Translations under genes and position numbers: made by a program
Shown: piece after piece, positions 7,379-16,235 of the stretch
Layout of the letters: each line of letters opens with the position of its first letter
How positions within the stretch are numbered: the stretch's first letter is position 1
Source: CAZPWQ01 sp964590495
Lineage (GTDB): Bacteria > Bacteroidota > Rhodothermia > Balneolales > Balneolaceae
Length of the DNA stretch: 50,441 bases
Reading direction: 5' to 3'
NCBI GenBank assembly: GCA_964590495.1
Contig: CAZPWQ010000015.1
Span: forward strand, 1-50,441
Notes under the pieces: generated by a model
Told to the model about the DNA's origin: nothing
Seen by the model: the letters and a program-made list of their open reading frames with translations, nothing else
Database searches by the model: none

Positions 7379-7435
7379 ATTGTAAAAATTATCCGAGCAA
7401 AGCCCACTACCTGATGCAGGTAGTGGGCTTTTTTT
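7351..7435 (+). terminator. Cysteine-responsive attenuator: antiterminator and intrinsic terminator
   Basis: Terminator: AAAGCCCACTACCTG (7399-7413) pairs perfectly with 7417-7431 around an ATG loop, a 15-bp stem running into seven T (7429-7435). Antiterminator: AGGTAGTGG (7351-7359, inside the leader ORF just after the Cys codons) is perfectly complementary to CCACTACCT (7404-7412), the 5' arm of the terminator. The two folds exclude each other. sseA begins 79 bases beyond. Confidence 0.85.
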
Positions 7436-7513
7436 GTTGAATCCCATCTACCTGCGTCAGAAGGCTTTGTGAGATTTAATTCAAACCACAATAAAAACAC
7501 AAAGTTAATAATT

Positions 7514-8353
7514 ATGCCTGACGTATTACCCAATGAAAAAGTAGTTACAACCAATTGGGCGGCCGATCATCTCGAAGATGAAGGCGTTCGATTCGTAGAA
7601 GTTGATGTTGACACCGAAGCCTATGACTCGGGACATATTCCCGGATCGGTAGGTTGGAACTGGAAAAAGCAGCTGCAGGATCAGCTTCGCAGAACTGTCG
7701 CTTCTAAGGAGGATTTCGAAGAACTGCTCAGTAAATCCGGGATCGATAACGATACCACTATAATTCTTTATGGCGATAATAATAACTGGTTTGCCGCGTG
7801 GGCCTACTGGTTGTTGAAGTATTATGACCATGAGGATGTCAGAATCCTTGACGGCGGCCGGAAGAAATGGGAAGCAGAAGATCGAGAACTTACTACCGAT
7901 TATCCGGACTATGCTTCAACGGATTATACCATTTCCGGTGTAAAAGAAGAGTATCGGGCTTATAGGGACGATATTAAAGAGCGACTTAACGGCAATGACT
8001 TCGGACTTGTCGATGTACGTTCTCCTGATGAGTTCACCGGCAAAATACTGGCACCTCCGGGCCTGAATGAACTGTCGCAGCGTCCAGGACACATACCGGG
8101 AGCTTCCAACATCCCGTGGTCGAAAGCAGTGAATGAAGACGGTACTTTCAAAAGCAAGGAAGAGCTGAAAGAGCTCTACGCAAATGAAGGTATCACTCCG
8201 GATAAGGAAATTATCGCATATTGCCGTATCGGTGAACGGTCTGCACACTCATGGTTCGTACTCAACGAACTGCTGGAATTCCCTAACGTCCGAAATTATG
8301 ACGGATCCTGGACTGAGTGGGGAAATCTGATCGACGCGCCGATAGAAAAATAA
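7514..8353 (+). CDS. sseA: Two-domain rhodanese (thiosulfate/mercaptopyruvate sulfurtransferase)
   Basis: 279 residues from ATG 7514; the open frame reaches back to 7469 but without an ATG. Two tandem rhodanese domains are visible. The second carries the catalytic loop YCRIGERS with Cys237, the CysA/SseA-type signature; the first has no Cys in the equivalent loop (YGDNNNWFAAW), which is usual. It transfers sulfane sulfur from thiosulfate or mercaptopyruvate to thiophilic acceptors. As first gene of the sulfate-reduction operon, just behind the Cys attenuator, it may supply sulfur to the MoeZ/CysO relay or salvage thiosulfate. Donor preference cannot be told from sequence. Confidence 0.88.
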   Translation: MPDVLPNEKVVTTNWAADHLEDEGVRFVEVDVDTEAYDSGHIPGSVGWNWKKQLQDQLRRTVASKEDFEELLSKSGIDNDTTIILYGDNNNWFAAWAYWLLKYYDHEDVRILDGGRKKWEAEDRELTTDYPDYASTDYTISGVKEEYRAYRDDIKERLNGNDFGLVDVRSPDEFTGKILAPPGLNELSQRPGHIPGASNIPWSKAVNEDGTFKSKEELKELYANEGITPDKEIIAYCRIGERSAHSWFVLNELLEFPNVRNYDGSWTEWGNLIDAPIEK

Positions 8354-8396
8354 ATACCAGATCGAATCTAACCTGACATAAAAAAGTTGCGGGTTC

Positions 8397-8439
8397 CGGG
8401 TTGCACGTTGCGGGTTTAAAACCCGTAACACGCAACCCG
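8397..8439. repeat. Intergenic hairpin between sseA and cysI
   Basis: Arms 8397-8417 and 8419-8439 are inverted copies (about 18 of 21 positions) built from CGGGTTGC and GCGGGTTT blocks. Further partial copies of GTTGCGGGTT lie at 8386-8395. It resembles a REP-type palindrome inside an operon and could stabilise or divide the transcript. Confidence 0.55.
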
Positions 8440-8491
8440 TAACTCACAATTATCAACCACAAAAAATAATTTTAAGATCTAGCAATCCTCC

Positions 8492-10174
8492 ATGGGTTCA
8501 CGAAGAAAAAAAACGAAGAGTAAAATTGAAGTCATTAAGGAGAACAGCGATTATCTTCGCGGTCCTCTTGCCGCTGAAGTGGATAATGAGGAAACTCATT
8601 TCAGCAAGGATGCCATACAGGTACTTAAATTTCATGGAACCTATCAACAGGATGATCGTGATCTCCGTGAAGGCAGAGACCGCCATTATATTTTTATGAT
8701 CCGGGGAAGGCTGCCGGGTGGAAAAATGACGCCTGATCAATACCTGGCAATTGATGAAATAGCAGATCGATATGCGGATGGTACCCTTCGCGTAACTACG
8801 CGGCAGGCATTTCAACTGCATGGTATTATCAAAGATGAGCTGAAAACGACGCTGCAGGAGATCAACAAATCCCTGATAACCACTTTGGGAGCATGCGGCG
8901 ATATCGTCCGTAATGTAATGGCTACGCCGGCACCCGATATCGACGGACGGCAGTCGAAGGTTCAGCAATATGCTGACGAGCTGTCGGATATTCTGCTTCC
9001 CGCTAGCAAAGCTTATCACGAAATCTGGCTGAATGGCGACAAGGTATATTCCGGCAAGGAAGAAGTGACTGAGGGCGAACCGCTTTACGGCCCCAGCTAT
9101 CTCCCGCGTAAGTTCAAGGTTGGTATTGCTTTGCCGAAGGATAACAGTATCGATGTATATACCCAGGATATCGGATTGGTAGCTCTTTTTGACGATAAAA
9201 ATGAGATCGAAGGGTTTAATGTAATTGTCGGAGGCGGCATGGGAATGCACCACCGCAAGCCGGAGACTTTTCCTAGGCTCGGAGACCATCTGGGGTATGT
9301 TCCAAAAGACAGGGTAGTCGATATAGTGAAAGGAATTATCGAGATACAGCGGGATTACGGAAACCGTATAAACCGCAAGCAGGCGCGTATGAAGTATTTA
9401 ATTCACGATTGGGGATTGGAGAAATTTGAAAAAGAACTTATTGACAGAGTCGGATTTGAACCTGAGCCGTTCCGGGAGCTTCCGGAATTTGAGCTGGATC
9501 TCTACCTTGGATGGAATCAGCAATCGGATGGGAACTGGTTTCTCGGCTTGTCGATTGAAAACGGACGCATTAAAAACGAAGGTGACCTGAGGGTTAAAAC
9601 CGCGCTTCGAAAAGTAGTGGAGAATTTTAAGACAGGTGTTCGGCTGACTCCAAATCATAATGTCTTGCTTACCGATGTAAAGGAAGAGGACAAGGAGTCG
9701 ATTTCTGAACTGTTGCATGAACATGGAGTTTTGTTTGGAGACGAAATTTCCAATGCTATAAAATATTCCATGGCATGCCCGGCACTGCCAACCTGCGGAC
9801 TTGCGATCGCCGAATCCGAACGCGCTCTTCCCGATATTATCCGGGAACTCGACGTTGTACTGCATGAACTGGGTCTTGAAGACGAAAAATTGTCGGTGAG
9901 AATGACGGGTTGCCCCAACGGATGTTCGCGACCCTATGTCGCAGATATCGGTTTTGTAGGCCGGTCACTTGATAAATACACTATTTTTATCGGCGGAAAT
10001 CCCTCTGGAACCAGATTGAATATCGAATACAAAGATCTCGTGGAACGCGAAAAGCTTGTAGAAGAAGTTCGTCCATTGCTCGAGTATTTTAAAAACAACA
10101 GAACAAATGGCGAATCCTTCAGCGACTATTGGAATCGGGTAGGGTTGGAAGAAATCGAAAGTGTATCTGTTTAA
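8492..10174 (+). CDS. cysI: Assimilatory sulfite reductase, siroheme/[4Fe-4S] hemoprotein
   Basis: 560 residues of the nitrite/sulfite reductase family. The early motif KFHGTYQQDDRD is typical of CysI-type sulfite reductases. The siroheme-[4Fe-4S] ligands are Cys429 and Cys435 (CPALPTC) plus Cys474 and Cys478 (CPNGC). It reduces sulfite to sulfide with six electrons. No cysJ flavoprotein gene is present in the window; a 7Fe ferredoxin gene closes the operon, so ferredoxin is the likely electron donor. It is followed 18 bases later by cobA, whose product starts siroheme synthesis for this enzyme. Nitrite reductase is less likely given the cys genes. Confidence 0.92.
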   Translation: MGSRRKKTKSKIEVIKENSDYLRGPLAAEVDNEETHFSKDAIQVLKFHGTYQQDDRDLREGRDRHYIFMIRGRLPGGKMTPDQYLAIDEIADRYADGTLRVTTRQAFQLHGIIKDELKTTLQEINKSLITTLGACGDIVRNVMATPAPDIDGRQSKVQQYADELSDILLPASKAYHEIWLNGDKVYSGKEEVTEGEPLYGPSYLPRKFKVGIALPKDNSIDVYTQDIGLVALFDDKNEIEGFNVIVGGGMGMHHRKPETFPRLGDHLGYVPKDRVVDIVKGIIEIQRDYGNRINRKQARMKYLIHDWGLEKFEKELIDRVGFEPEPFRELPEFELDLYLGWNQQSDGNWFLGLSIENGRIKNEGDLRVKTALRKVVENFKTGVRLTPNHNVLLTDVKEEDKESISELLHEHGVLFGDEISNAIKYSMACPALPTCGLAIAESERALPDIIRELDVVLHELGLEDEKLSVRMTGCPNGCSRPYVADIGFVGRSLDKYTIFIGGNPSGTRLNIEYKDLVEREKLVEEVRPLLEYFKNNRTNGESFSDYWNRVGLEEIESVSV

Positions 10175-10192
10175 AAATTATCATCATTCACT

Positions 10193-11014
10193 ATGAACAC
10201 CCAACCATATAACAACAGTGGCACAGTTTATTTAATAGGAGCGGGACCGGGTGATCCGGATCTGATTACTGTACGTGGTGCTGATGTCCTTAAAAAGGCT
10301 GATGTGATTGTATACGACCGATTGGCCAATCCCGAGCTTTTATCCATAGCACCGGAAAACTCTGAACATATATATGTCGGAAAACGGCCCGGACAACCTT
10401 CTGTTTCGCAGGAGCAGATCAACCACATACTGGTAACCAGGGCACAGGCAGGAAAAACAGTGGCCCGGTTGAAGGGCGGTGACCCGTTTATTTTCGGGCG
10501 GGGCGGAGAAGAATGCGAAGCTCTCAAGTCCGAAGGTATTGCCTTTGAGGTAGTCCCGGGAATCAGCAGTGCATTGGCTGCACCGGCTTTTGCGGGTATC
10601 CCTCTTACTCACCGTAAGATTGCCCGGTCATTTACCGTAGTCACCGGGCATACGATCAGCGGTACGGACGCCTTCGAAAACTGGGAGCATCTGGTTAATG
10701 TTGATACGCTGGTAATCCTGATGGGAATGGGAAATCTGCCGGTTATAACCGAAACATTTATTCAGCTTGGAAGGGAAGCGGATACCCCGGTGGCAGTTAT
10801 CGAGAAAGCAACTTACAGAGAACAGAAGACAGTAACAGGAACCCTGGCAACGATTGTGGAAAGAGCAGAGAATCTGTCTCCACCCGCAACCATTGTAATC
10901 GGAGAACTGGCTTCAATGAGTAACGATTTGTCCTGGTTTCAGCAGGAACAATCCCGACAAATGTCGGAAGACACAACTGTTAATCCCGAATTTCTTACAA
11001 ATTTTGCAGGATAA
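10193..11014 (+). CDS. cobA: Uroporphyrinogen-III C-methyltransferase
   Basis: 273 residues, a single SUMT domain. Motifs: GAGPGDPDLITVRG at the N-terminus, GRGGEEC, VVPGISSALAAPAFAGIPLTHR and MGMGNLP. It uses two S-adenosylmethionine to methylate uroporphyrinogen III at C2 and C7, giving precorrin-2 for siroheme. The separate dehydrogenase/chelatase lies two genes downstream, so CysG function is split over two proteins. The gene sits between cysI and cysH, consistent with a dedicated siroheme supply. Confidence 0.92.
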   Translation: MNTQPYNNSGTVYLIGAGPGDPDLITVRGADVLKKADVIVYDRLANPELLSIAPENSEHIYVGKRPGQPSVSQEQINHILVTRAQAGKTVARLKGGDPFIFGRGGEECEALKSEGIAFEVVPGISSALAAPAFAGIPLTHRKIARSFTVVTGHTISGTDAFENWEHLVNVDTLVILMGMGNLPVITETFIQLGREADTPVAVIEKATYREQKTVTGTLATIVERAENLSPPATIVIGELASMSNDLSWFQQEQSRQMSEDTTVNPEFLTNFAG

Positions 11015-11029
11015 AACTTGAAGAATATA

Positions 11030-11806
11030 ATGGAGGAAATAAATAAAGCTATAACATTAGATCAATCATTATCTCCGGAACTGCTGGATAACCTCGACAA
11101 CCTCAACAAGCAGTTCGAAGTGGCCGGACCTGACCAAGTATTATTATGGGGATATCGAACTTTCGGTTCCGATATGGTACTCGGTACGGGTTTTGGTCCT
11201 TCGGGGATGTTTCTGATATACCGTCTTTGGGAACTGGGTGTCACTATTCCCATTTTCTACCTCGATACCCACCTGTTATTTGATGAAACATATGAATTAA
11301 AAGATCGAGTTGAAAAACGCTTTAACCTTCGTGTAACCAGAGTAACTCCGGAATTGTCTGTTGATGAACAGGCAGAAAAATATGGAGATAAACTTTGGGA
11401 AAGAAATCCTGATAGATGCTGCCATCTCAGGAAAGTATTACCGCTGCGCAATTATCTTTCTGATAAAAAAGCGTGGATTACCGGCCTCCGCAGAAGTCAG
11501 TCGGAAAGACGCCGCAATACCCGTTTTGTTGAATGGGATCCTGAAAATGAAGTAATTAAAGTTAATCCATTGGCTGCCTGGACAGACGACCAGGTATGGA
11601 ACTACATCCACTGCAAAAATCTTCCTTACAACCCACTGCATGACGAAGGTTATCCCAGTATCGGTTGCATACCTTGTACACAAGCTATAGATATAAAAAC
11701 AGAGGATCAACGGGCGGGTCGTTGGAAGGGATTGGAAAAAACGGAATGTGGTATTCATATTCCCGCTCAAAATGGTGCTGAAGAAATTAGCAAGCGAAAT
11801 AATTAA
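11030..11806 (+). CDS. cysH: APS reductase (iron-sulfur CysH type)
   Basis: 258 residues from ATG 11030; a TTG 12 bases earlier is also in frame. The cluster ligands CC at 130-131 (CCHLRK) and CxxC at 213-216 (GCIPC), plus the catalytic ECGIH with Cys240, mark the [4Fe-4S] class that reduces adenosine phosphosulfate directly rather than PAPS. It produces sulfite and AMP using thioredoxin-type thiols. It overlaps the next gene by one base (TAATG). No sulfate adenylyltransferase (cysDN or sat) is in the window, so APS must be made by genes elsewhere. Confidence 0.92.
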   Translation: MEEINKAITLDQSLSPELLDNLDNLNKQFEVAGPDQVLLWGYRTFGSDMVLGTGFGPSGMFLIYRLWELGVTIPIFYLDTHLLFDETYELKDRVEKRFNLRVTRVTPELSVDEQAEKYGDKLWERNPDRCCHLRKVLPLRNYLSDKKAWITGLRRSQSERRRNTRFVEWDPENEVIKVNPLAAWTDDQVWNYIHCKNLPYNPLHDEGYPSIGCIPCTQAIDIKTEDQRAGRWKGLEKTECGIHIPAQNGAEEISKRNN

Positions 11807-12492
11807 TGAGTAGCAATATGGAAATGTTTCCGATTTACCTGCGGCGCCTGGATGAACGTAAGACGGTGTTGATTGGCGGCGGACGGGAAGCTGAGGGTAA
11901 AGCAAAACAGCTTCTGGAACGAAAAGCCAGGCTTACCGTAATCAGTCCGAATTTGACAGAAAAGATGCAGCGCTGGGCCGGAGAAAACCGGTTTGTGTGG
12001 ATTCCCCGAACCTACCGACAGGGAGATCTTGATGGCGCCTTTATGGCTATTGTAGCGGAACATGAAGGAGATATCAATAAAATAGCCTACCAGGAAGCCA
12101 AAGAAAGAGATATCCTGGTAAATGTGATGGATGATATTCCGCACGCCAATTTTGCTTTCGGCTCTATTGTAAAGCGGGGTCCTCTCCAGATCTCCATATC
12201 CACGAGCGGGGCCGCCCCTGCACTGGCAGTGCGGTTACGCCAGCGTTTTGAGGAGGAATTCGGACCGGAATATGGTCCTTTCCTGGAATTCATGCAGAAC
12301 CTGAGAAAGCCGATGTCCCGGTTCCACGGCCGGTTTGAAACACGAAAGAACTTGTGGTATGAGATTATCGATTCGGAAGTGCTGAGTCTTTTTCGAAAGG
12401 GGAACACTGAAGAGGCATACTCCAGGACAGCCGAAATTGTAGGGGAGGAGGTGGTGGCGGAGGCTCTCGGAATTGAAAAAATTAAGAAATAA
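11806..12492 (+). CDS. Precorrin-2 dehydrogenase / sirohydrochlorin ferrochelatase
   Basis: 228 residues matching the N-terminal half of CysG (Met8p/SirC type). The Rossmann start is PIYLRRLDERKTVLIGGG, the central segment SISTSGAAPALAVRLR is typical of the family, and the C-terminal helical part follows. It oxidises precorrin-2 with NAD and inserts iron to give siroheme, needed by the CysI enzyme of the operon. The start ATG shares its A with the cysH stop (TAATG), so translation is coupled. Confidence 0.88.
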   Translation: MSSNMEMFPIYLRRLDERKTVLIGGGREAEGKAKQLLERKARLTVISPNLTEKMQRWAGENRFVWIPRTYRQGDLDGAFMAIVAEHEGDINKIAYQEAKERDILVNVMDDIPHANFAFGSIVKRGPLQISISTSGAAPALAVRLRQRFEEEFGPEYGPFLEFMQNLRKPMSRFHGRFETRKNLWYEIIDSEVLSLFRKGNTEEAYSRTAEIVGEEVVAEALGIEKIKK

Positions 12493-12501
12493 GCTCATTA
12501 T

Positions 12502-12549
12502 TACGCATTACGCATCACGTATTACGTTATACGTGATGCGTAATGCGTA
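12502..12549. repeat. REP-like perfect 20-bp inverted repeat
   Basis: TACGCATTACGCATCACGTA (12502-12521) is perfectly repeated in inverse orientation at 12530-12549 around an 8-base loop. It lies in the 106-base gap between the siroheme gene and the ferredoxin gene. A related element is at 16142-16178 between leuA and leuC, so this is a mobile or dispersed palindrome family. Confidence 0.75.
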
Positions 12550-12598
12550 TACATACGATATATAAATATTTTTAACTCAATTAATTCAAAATCTTAAA

Positions 12599-12937
12599 AT
12601 GGCCTACATAGTTGCAGAACCATGCATAAACTGTAAATACACCAATTGCGCATCCGTTTGTCCGGTAGATGCTTTCCGGGAAGGACCCAATTTTGTGGTG
12701 ATAGATCCATTCGAATGCATCGATTGTGATGCCTGCGTTCCGGAATGTCCGGTTGAGGCTATTTATCCCGATGACGAAGTACCATTGGAATGGGAGCACT
12801 ATTTAGATATTAACGACAGGCTGTCAGAGGAGTGGATAGATCATCATATCAACGAAACAAAAGATCCCATGCCTGACGCAGACGACTGGGCTGAGAAAGA
12901 AGACAAAGAAGAATTATTACAGGAGAGCTGGGATTAA
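12599..12937 (+). CDS. fdxA: 7Fe ferredoxin (FdxA-like)
   Basis: 112 residues. The first cluster motif is CINCKYTNCASVCP (Cys9, 12, 17, 21) and the second CIDCDACVPECP (Cys40, 43, 46, 50), the arrangement of [3Fe-4S][4Fe-4S] ferredoxins such as FdxA. The C-terminal acidic extension is normal for the group. As last gene of the sulfate-reduction operon it is the obvious electron donor for sulfite reductase. The 106-base gap with a REP hairpin may give it separate expression. Confidence 0.9.
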   Translation: MAYIVAEPCINCKYTNCASVCPVDAFREGPNFVVIDPFECIDCDACVPECPVEAIYPDDEVPLEWEHYLDINDRLSEEWIDHHINETKDPMPDADDWAEKEDKEELLQESWD

Positions 12938-12942
12938 AACCA

Positions 12943-12981
12943 GTTAACCACCTGACACAAATATGTGTTCAGGTGATTAAC
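12943..12981. terminator. Convergent transcript-end hairpin between ferredoxin and leuB
   Basis: An imperfect inverted repeat (GTTAACCACCTGACACA against TGTGTTCAGGTGATTAAC, one bulge and one mismatch) starts six bases past the ferredoxin stop. Leftward leuB ends at 13018, so it can serve both strands. No long T-run. Confidence 0.55.
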
Positions 12982-13017
12982 GTGGTGAGGTTATCTACGC
13001 GAGGTTATCTACGTTTC

Positions 13018-14127
13018 TTAAACAATCGAACCGGGATAAATATGAGGGCTCAGGTGTTTTAATACAGCACTTCCGATTTCATCCGTAGTTGCCAAAAACT
13101 CTTTGGAGGCCCCGGAATAGATATCCGGAGTACGGAATCCATCTTTCAGCACTTCCATAACAGCATTATCAATTTCATCGGCTGCTTCAGCCATATCCAG
13201 TGAATAACGGCACATAAGGGACATTGAGGCAATAGCTGCCAGTGGATTGGCTTTGTTTTTTCCTGTAATATCCGGCGCTGATCCATGAACAGGTTCATAT
13301 AAAGCTGAGCTTTCGCCCAGACTTGCCGAGGGCAACATTCCTATCGAACCGGTAAGCATCGCCGCTTCGTCACTGAGGATATCTCCAAACATATTGCCGG
13401 TTAAAATTACATCAAACTGGGTCGGGTCGCGAAGCAGCTGCATGGCACAGTTATCCACCAGCATATGCTGCAGTTCTACATCCTTATATTGTTGAGAAAC
13501 AAATTCAACGCGGTCCCTCCACAAGCGGGAGCAATCGAGCACGTTGGCTTTGTCTACAGAACACAAGCGACTGTTTCGTTTGCGTGAAAGGTCAAAGGCC
13601 TTATGCGCAATACGCATAATTTCATTGGAATCATATTCCATCGTATCAACCGCAAAGGTACGTGTGTCTTCCTGCATCGTAAGACGCGGCCGGCCGAAAT
13701 AGATACCTCCCGTCAATTCACGAACAATAAGAATATCGGTACCCTTGATTATTTTTTCCTTAAGAGGAGAAGCGTGTATCAGCGGTTTATAAATTTTGAC
13801 AGGCCGTAAATTGGCAAACAATCCCAGTTCGCTGCGTATTTGAAGCAATCCGGCTTCAGGACGTTTGTCTTTATGCACGGAATCCCATTTGGGTCCGCCA
13901 ACAGCTCCCAAAAATACTGCTTCTGACTTTTTACATGCTTCGATAGTTTCTTCTGTCAGCGGAGTATCATGTTTGTCAATACTACTTCCGCCTATGGGGA
14001 ACTCACGGACCTTGAGTTTAAAGCCATGCCGTTTGCAGGCGGCCTCTAATACTTTTAAGGCTTCTCTGGTAACTTCAGGACCAATTCCGTCGCCTGGTAA
14101 TGTGACTATTTCTTTAGTTGGTATCAT
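13018..14127 (-). CDS. leuB: 3-isopropylmalate dehydrogenase
   Basis: 369 residues of the isocitrate/isopropylmalate dehydrogenase family. It begins VTLPGDGIGPEVTREAL and has GAVGGPKWD, the substrate-site RSELGLFANLRP and ELTGGIYFGRPR. The metal/cofactor region GNMFGDILSDEAAMLTGSIGMLPSASLG is followed by YEPVHGSAPDI. It oxidises and decarboxylates 3-isopropylmalate with NAD in leucine synthesis. The start overlaps the leuD stop by three bases (ATGA), so it is translationally coupled as the last gene of the ilv-leu operon. Confidence 0.95.
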   Translation of the reverse strand: MIPTKEIVTLPGDGIGPEVTREALKVLEAACKRHGFKLKVREFPIGGSSIDKHDTPLTEETIEACKKSEAVFLGAVGGPKWDSVHKDKRPEAGLLQIRSELGLFANLRPVKIYKPLIHASPLKEKIIKGTDILIVRELTGGIYFGRPRLTMQEDTRTFAVDTMEYDSNEIMRIAHKAFDLSRKRNSRLCSVDKANVLDCSRLWRDRVEFVSQQYKDVELQHMLVDNCAMQLLRDPTQFDVILTGNMFGDILSDEAAMLTGSIGMLPSASLGESSALYEPVHGSAPDITGKNKANPLAAIASMSLMCRYSLDMAEAADEIDNAVMEVLKDGFRTPDIYSGASKEFLATTDEIGSAVLKHLSPHIYPGSIV

Positions 14128-14696
14128 GATGCTATTAACCCCGCTTTTCTTGCATATTCAAAAATTCCGCCGGCTGAGACAATATCAGCTACACTGCCCA
14201 TCGGTTTGATCTCATAGGATGTTTCCTGTGTCAGATTTCGCAACTTCTTGTTTTCGGCATCGATTTCAAGTTCATCATATGTATGAATAGTGCCACTCAA
14301 ATCCTCGACGCTTTCATATGGAATGACAAAGCCGCCGTCTACAGAATTACGGTAGAAGATTCGGGCATAACTTGGTGCAATAATAGCTTCGATACCTGCA
14401 ATTTCGAGCGAAGCGGGGGCATGTTCGCGTGAAGAACCGCAACCGAAATTGAATCCCCCGACAATTATACTGAATTCGCTTTTAAATTCGTCCGGATCCA
14501 CCAGCGGTATATTTCCCTGGGGCAATCCCGATTGTTCGTCGGGTACTCCCGAGAGGGCATATCGCCCGTAAAATTTCCGTTCCTCAGGATCATCCAGACT
14601 GTATACCAGATGTGCAGCCGGAATAATCTGATCGGTATCAATATTTTCACCGAGTACAAAGGCTTTGCCTTTAATTTTTGAATTTTTCTTTGTCAT
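14124..14696 (-). CDS. leuD: 3-isopropylmalate dehydratase small subunit
   Basis: 190 residues from ATG 14696; the open frame runs farther back but the upstream part overlaps leuC and does not look like LeuD. Motifs: GENIDTDQIIPA near the start and GGFNFGCGSSREHAP, the swivel-domain loop that completes the active site. It pairs with leuC to isomerise 2- to 3-isopropylmalate. The 68-base gap to leuC and the ATGA overlap with leuB show the operon structure. Confidence 0.92.
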   Translation of the reverse strand: MTKKNSKIKGKAFVLGENIDTDQIIPAAHLVYSLDDPEERKFYGRYALSGVPDEQSGLPQGNIPLVDPDEFKSEFSIIVGGFNFGCGSSREHAPASLEIAGIEAIIAPSYARIFYRNSVDGGFVIPYESVEDLSGTIHTYDELEIDAENKKLRNLTQETSYEIKPMGSVADIVSAGGIFEYARKAGLIAS

Positions 14697-14764
14697 TTTG
14701 TTAAGAGTTATTTTTCTGTATTGAAAATAATGCAAATTCGATTTCAGCCGATAAGTAAACCTGT

Positions 14765-16078
14765 TTAAATAATGGTTTCCTGAATAAACACGCGTGGATC
14801 CGTGATCTTGCCGGTTACGGCCGATGCAGCCACAGTATATGGCGACGCAAGGTATACCTGCGCCTGTTTTGATCCCATTCGACCCGGATAATTCCGGTTT
14901 GTACTTGAAATACATACTTCTTCGTTATTCAATCGTCCGAATGTATCGTCGGGACCACCAAGACAGGCAGCACAGGATGCACGCCCGATTTGGCAACCTG
15001 CATCCTTGAATATTTTGATCAGCGGTTTACCGTTAACGGTATTTGTCTCAAGTCCCTGTGCTATTTCTGTGGTTGCAGGAACGATATAGGTATCAAGCTT
15101 CAACTCGTTACCATCGATTATTTCAGCTGCTGCAACAAAATCTGAAAGTTTACCGCCGGTGCACGAGCCGATATAAGCCCTGTCGAGTCTGGTACCTTCT
15201 AATTCCACAGCCGTTGCTTTGTTATCAGGGCTGTGGGGCTTGGCTACCATCGGCACAAGATCCTCCAGGTTGTATTGGTACTGGCTGTGGTAGTTAGCAT
15301 CCGGGTCGCTGTAAACCGGTTCAAAAGTTTTGTCGGTACGGCTGCGGACATATTCTTCAGTAACCTCATCCGGCTCAACAACTCCGTTTTTGCCACCGGC
15401 TTCGATAACCATGTTGGTGAGTGTCATGCGGTCTTCCATGGTCATGGCACTGATACCCGGACCCGCAAACTCCATAGTGCGATAAGTTGCCCCGTCAACA
15501 CCGATATCACCGATGATCTGCAGGATAATATCTTTGGCCATCAGGTAGGGTGGCATTCGTTCACCTTTAAAGATAAACCGCATGGTTTCGGGTACTTTTA
15601 CCCAGAGCTTGCCTGTGCCCATAATAAAGGCTGCATCGGTATTTCCGATACCGGTTGCAAACTGTCCGAAAGCACCGGCCGTGCACGTATGTGAATCGGT
15701 ACCGAATAAAACTTCACCCGGCCGTGTAAAACCTTCTTCAGGGAGGGCGATATGACAAACGCCTTTATATCGGTCGGTGCCAACATCATAGTAGTACGGC
15801 AGATCCTGATCCGCCGCAAATGCCCTCAGTACATTAACGTTACGATTGGCATATTTATCTTTGGTGAAGATATAGTGGTCGGGGATGATTACCATTTTTT
15901 CAGGATCCCAGACGCGGGCATTTTCGCCGAACTCTTTTTTGAATATGGAGATGGCGGGAGGTCCACACACATCGTGTGTCATAAGTACATCAACGTCAAT
16001 CCAGACGCTTTCTCCCGGCTCGACAACATCCTTGCCACTGTGGTTAGCTAATATTTTTTCAGTTAATGTCATTCCCAT
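14765..16078 (-). CDS. leuC: 3-isopropylmalate dehydratase large subunit
   Basis: 437 residues of the aconitase superfamily, in the shorter homoaconitase/archaeal-like LeuC class. Cluster ligands are in IGSCTGGK and CAACLGG; FGTDSHTCTAGAFGQFATGIGNTD is the substrate-site segment. With LeuD it forms the [4Fe-4S] isopropylmalate isomerase. The start may be at 16078 or two codons later (MTLTEK). A REP-like palindrome separates it from leuA. Confidence 0.93.
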   Translation of the reverse strand: MGMTLTEKILANHSGKDVVEPGESVWIDVDVLMTHDVCGPPAISIFKKEFGENARVWDPEKMVIIPDHYIFTKDKYANRNVNVLRAFAADQDLPYYYDVGTDRYKGVCHIALPEEGFTRPGEVLFGTDSHTCTAGAFGQFATGIGNTDAAFIMGTGKLWVKVPETMRFIFKGERMPPYLMAKDIILQIIGDIGVDGATYRTMEFAGPGISAMTMEDRMTLTNMVIEAGGKNGVVEPDEVTEEYVRSRTDKTFEPVYSDPDANYHSQYQYNLEDLVPMVAKPHSPDNKATAVELEGTRLDRAYIGSCTGGKLSDFVAAAEIIDGNELKLDTYIVPATTEIAQGLETNTVNGKPLIKIFKDAGCQIGRASCAACLGGPDDTFGRLNNEEVCISSTNRNYPGRMGSKQAQVYLASPYTVAASAVTGKITDPRVFIQETII

Positions 16079-16141
16079 GGTAAAATTGTTCTATTAAGAT
16101 AGATTCGTAATTATTTGAGTGAAATTTAATCTTTGATACCT

Positions 16142-16178
16142 ATTACGCATCACGATTACGTAATACGTGACGCGTAAT
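16142..16178. repeat. REP-like inverted repeat between leuA and leuC
   Basis: ATTACGCATCACG (16142-16154) and CGTGACGCGTAAT (16166-16178) pair at 12 of 13 positions, with a further GCGTAATGCGTGAT copy alongside. It is the same family as 12502-12549. Inside an operon such an element could dampen read-through or protect RNA. Confidence 0.65.
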
Positions 16179-16235
16179 GCGTGATAATTAGCATATTTCT
16201 TTACCTGTTCTAGATTTAAGGTGCTTCATTATTAC

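Noticed and set aside
8498..9289. Long minus-strand ORF of 263 residues opposite cysI
   Set aside because: Shadow of the conserved sulfite reductase frame; no family resemblance.
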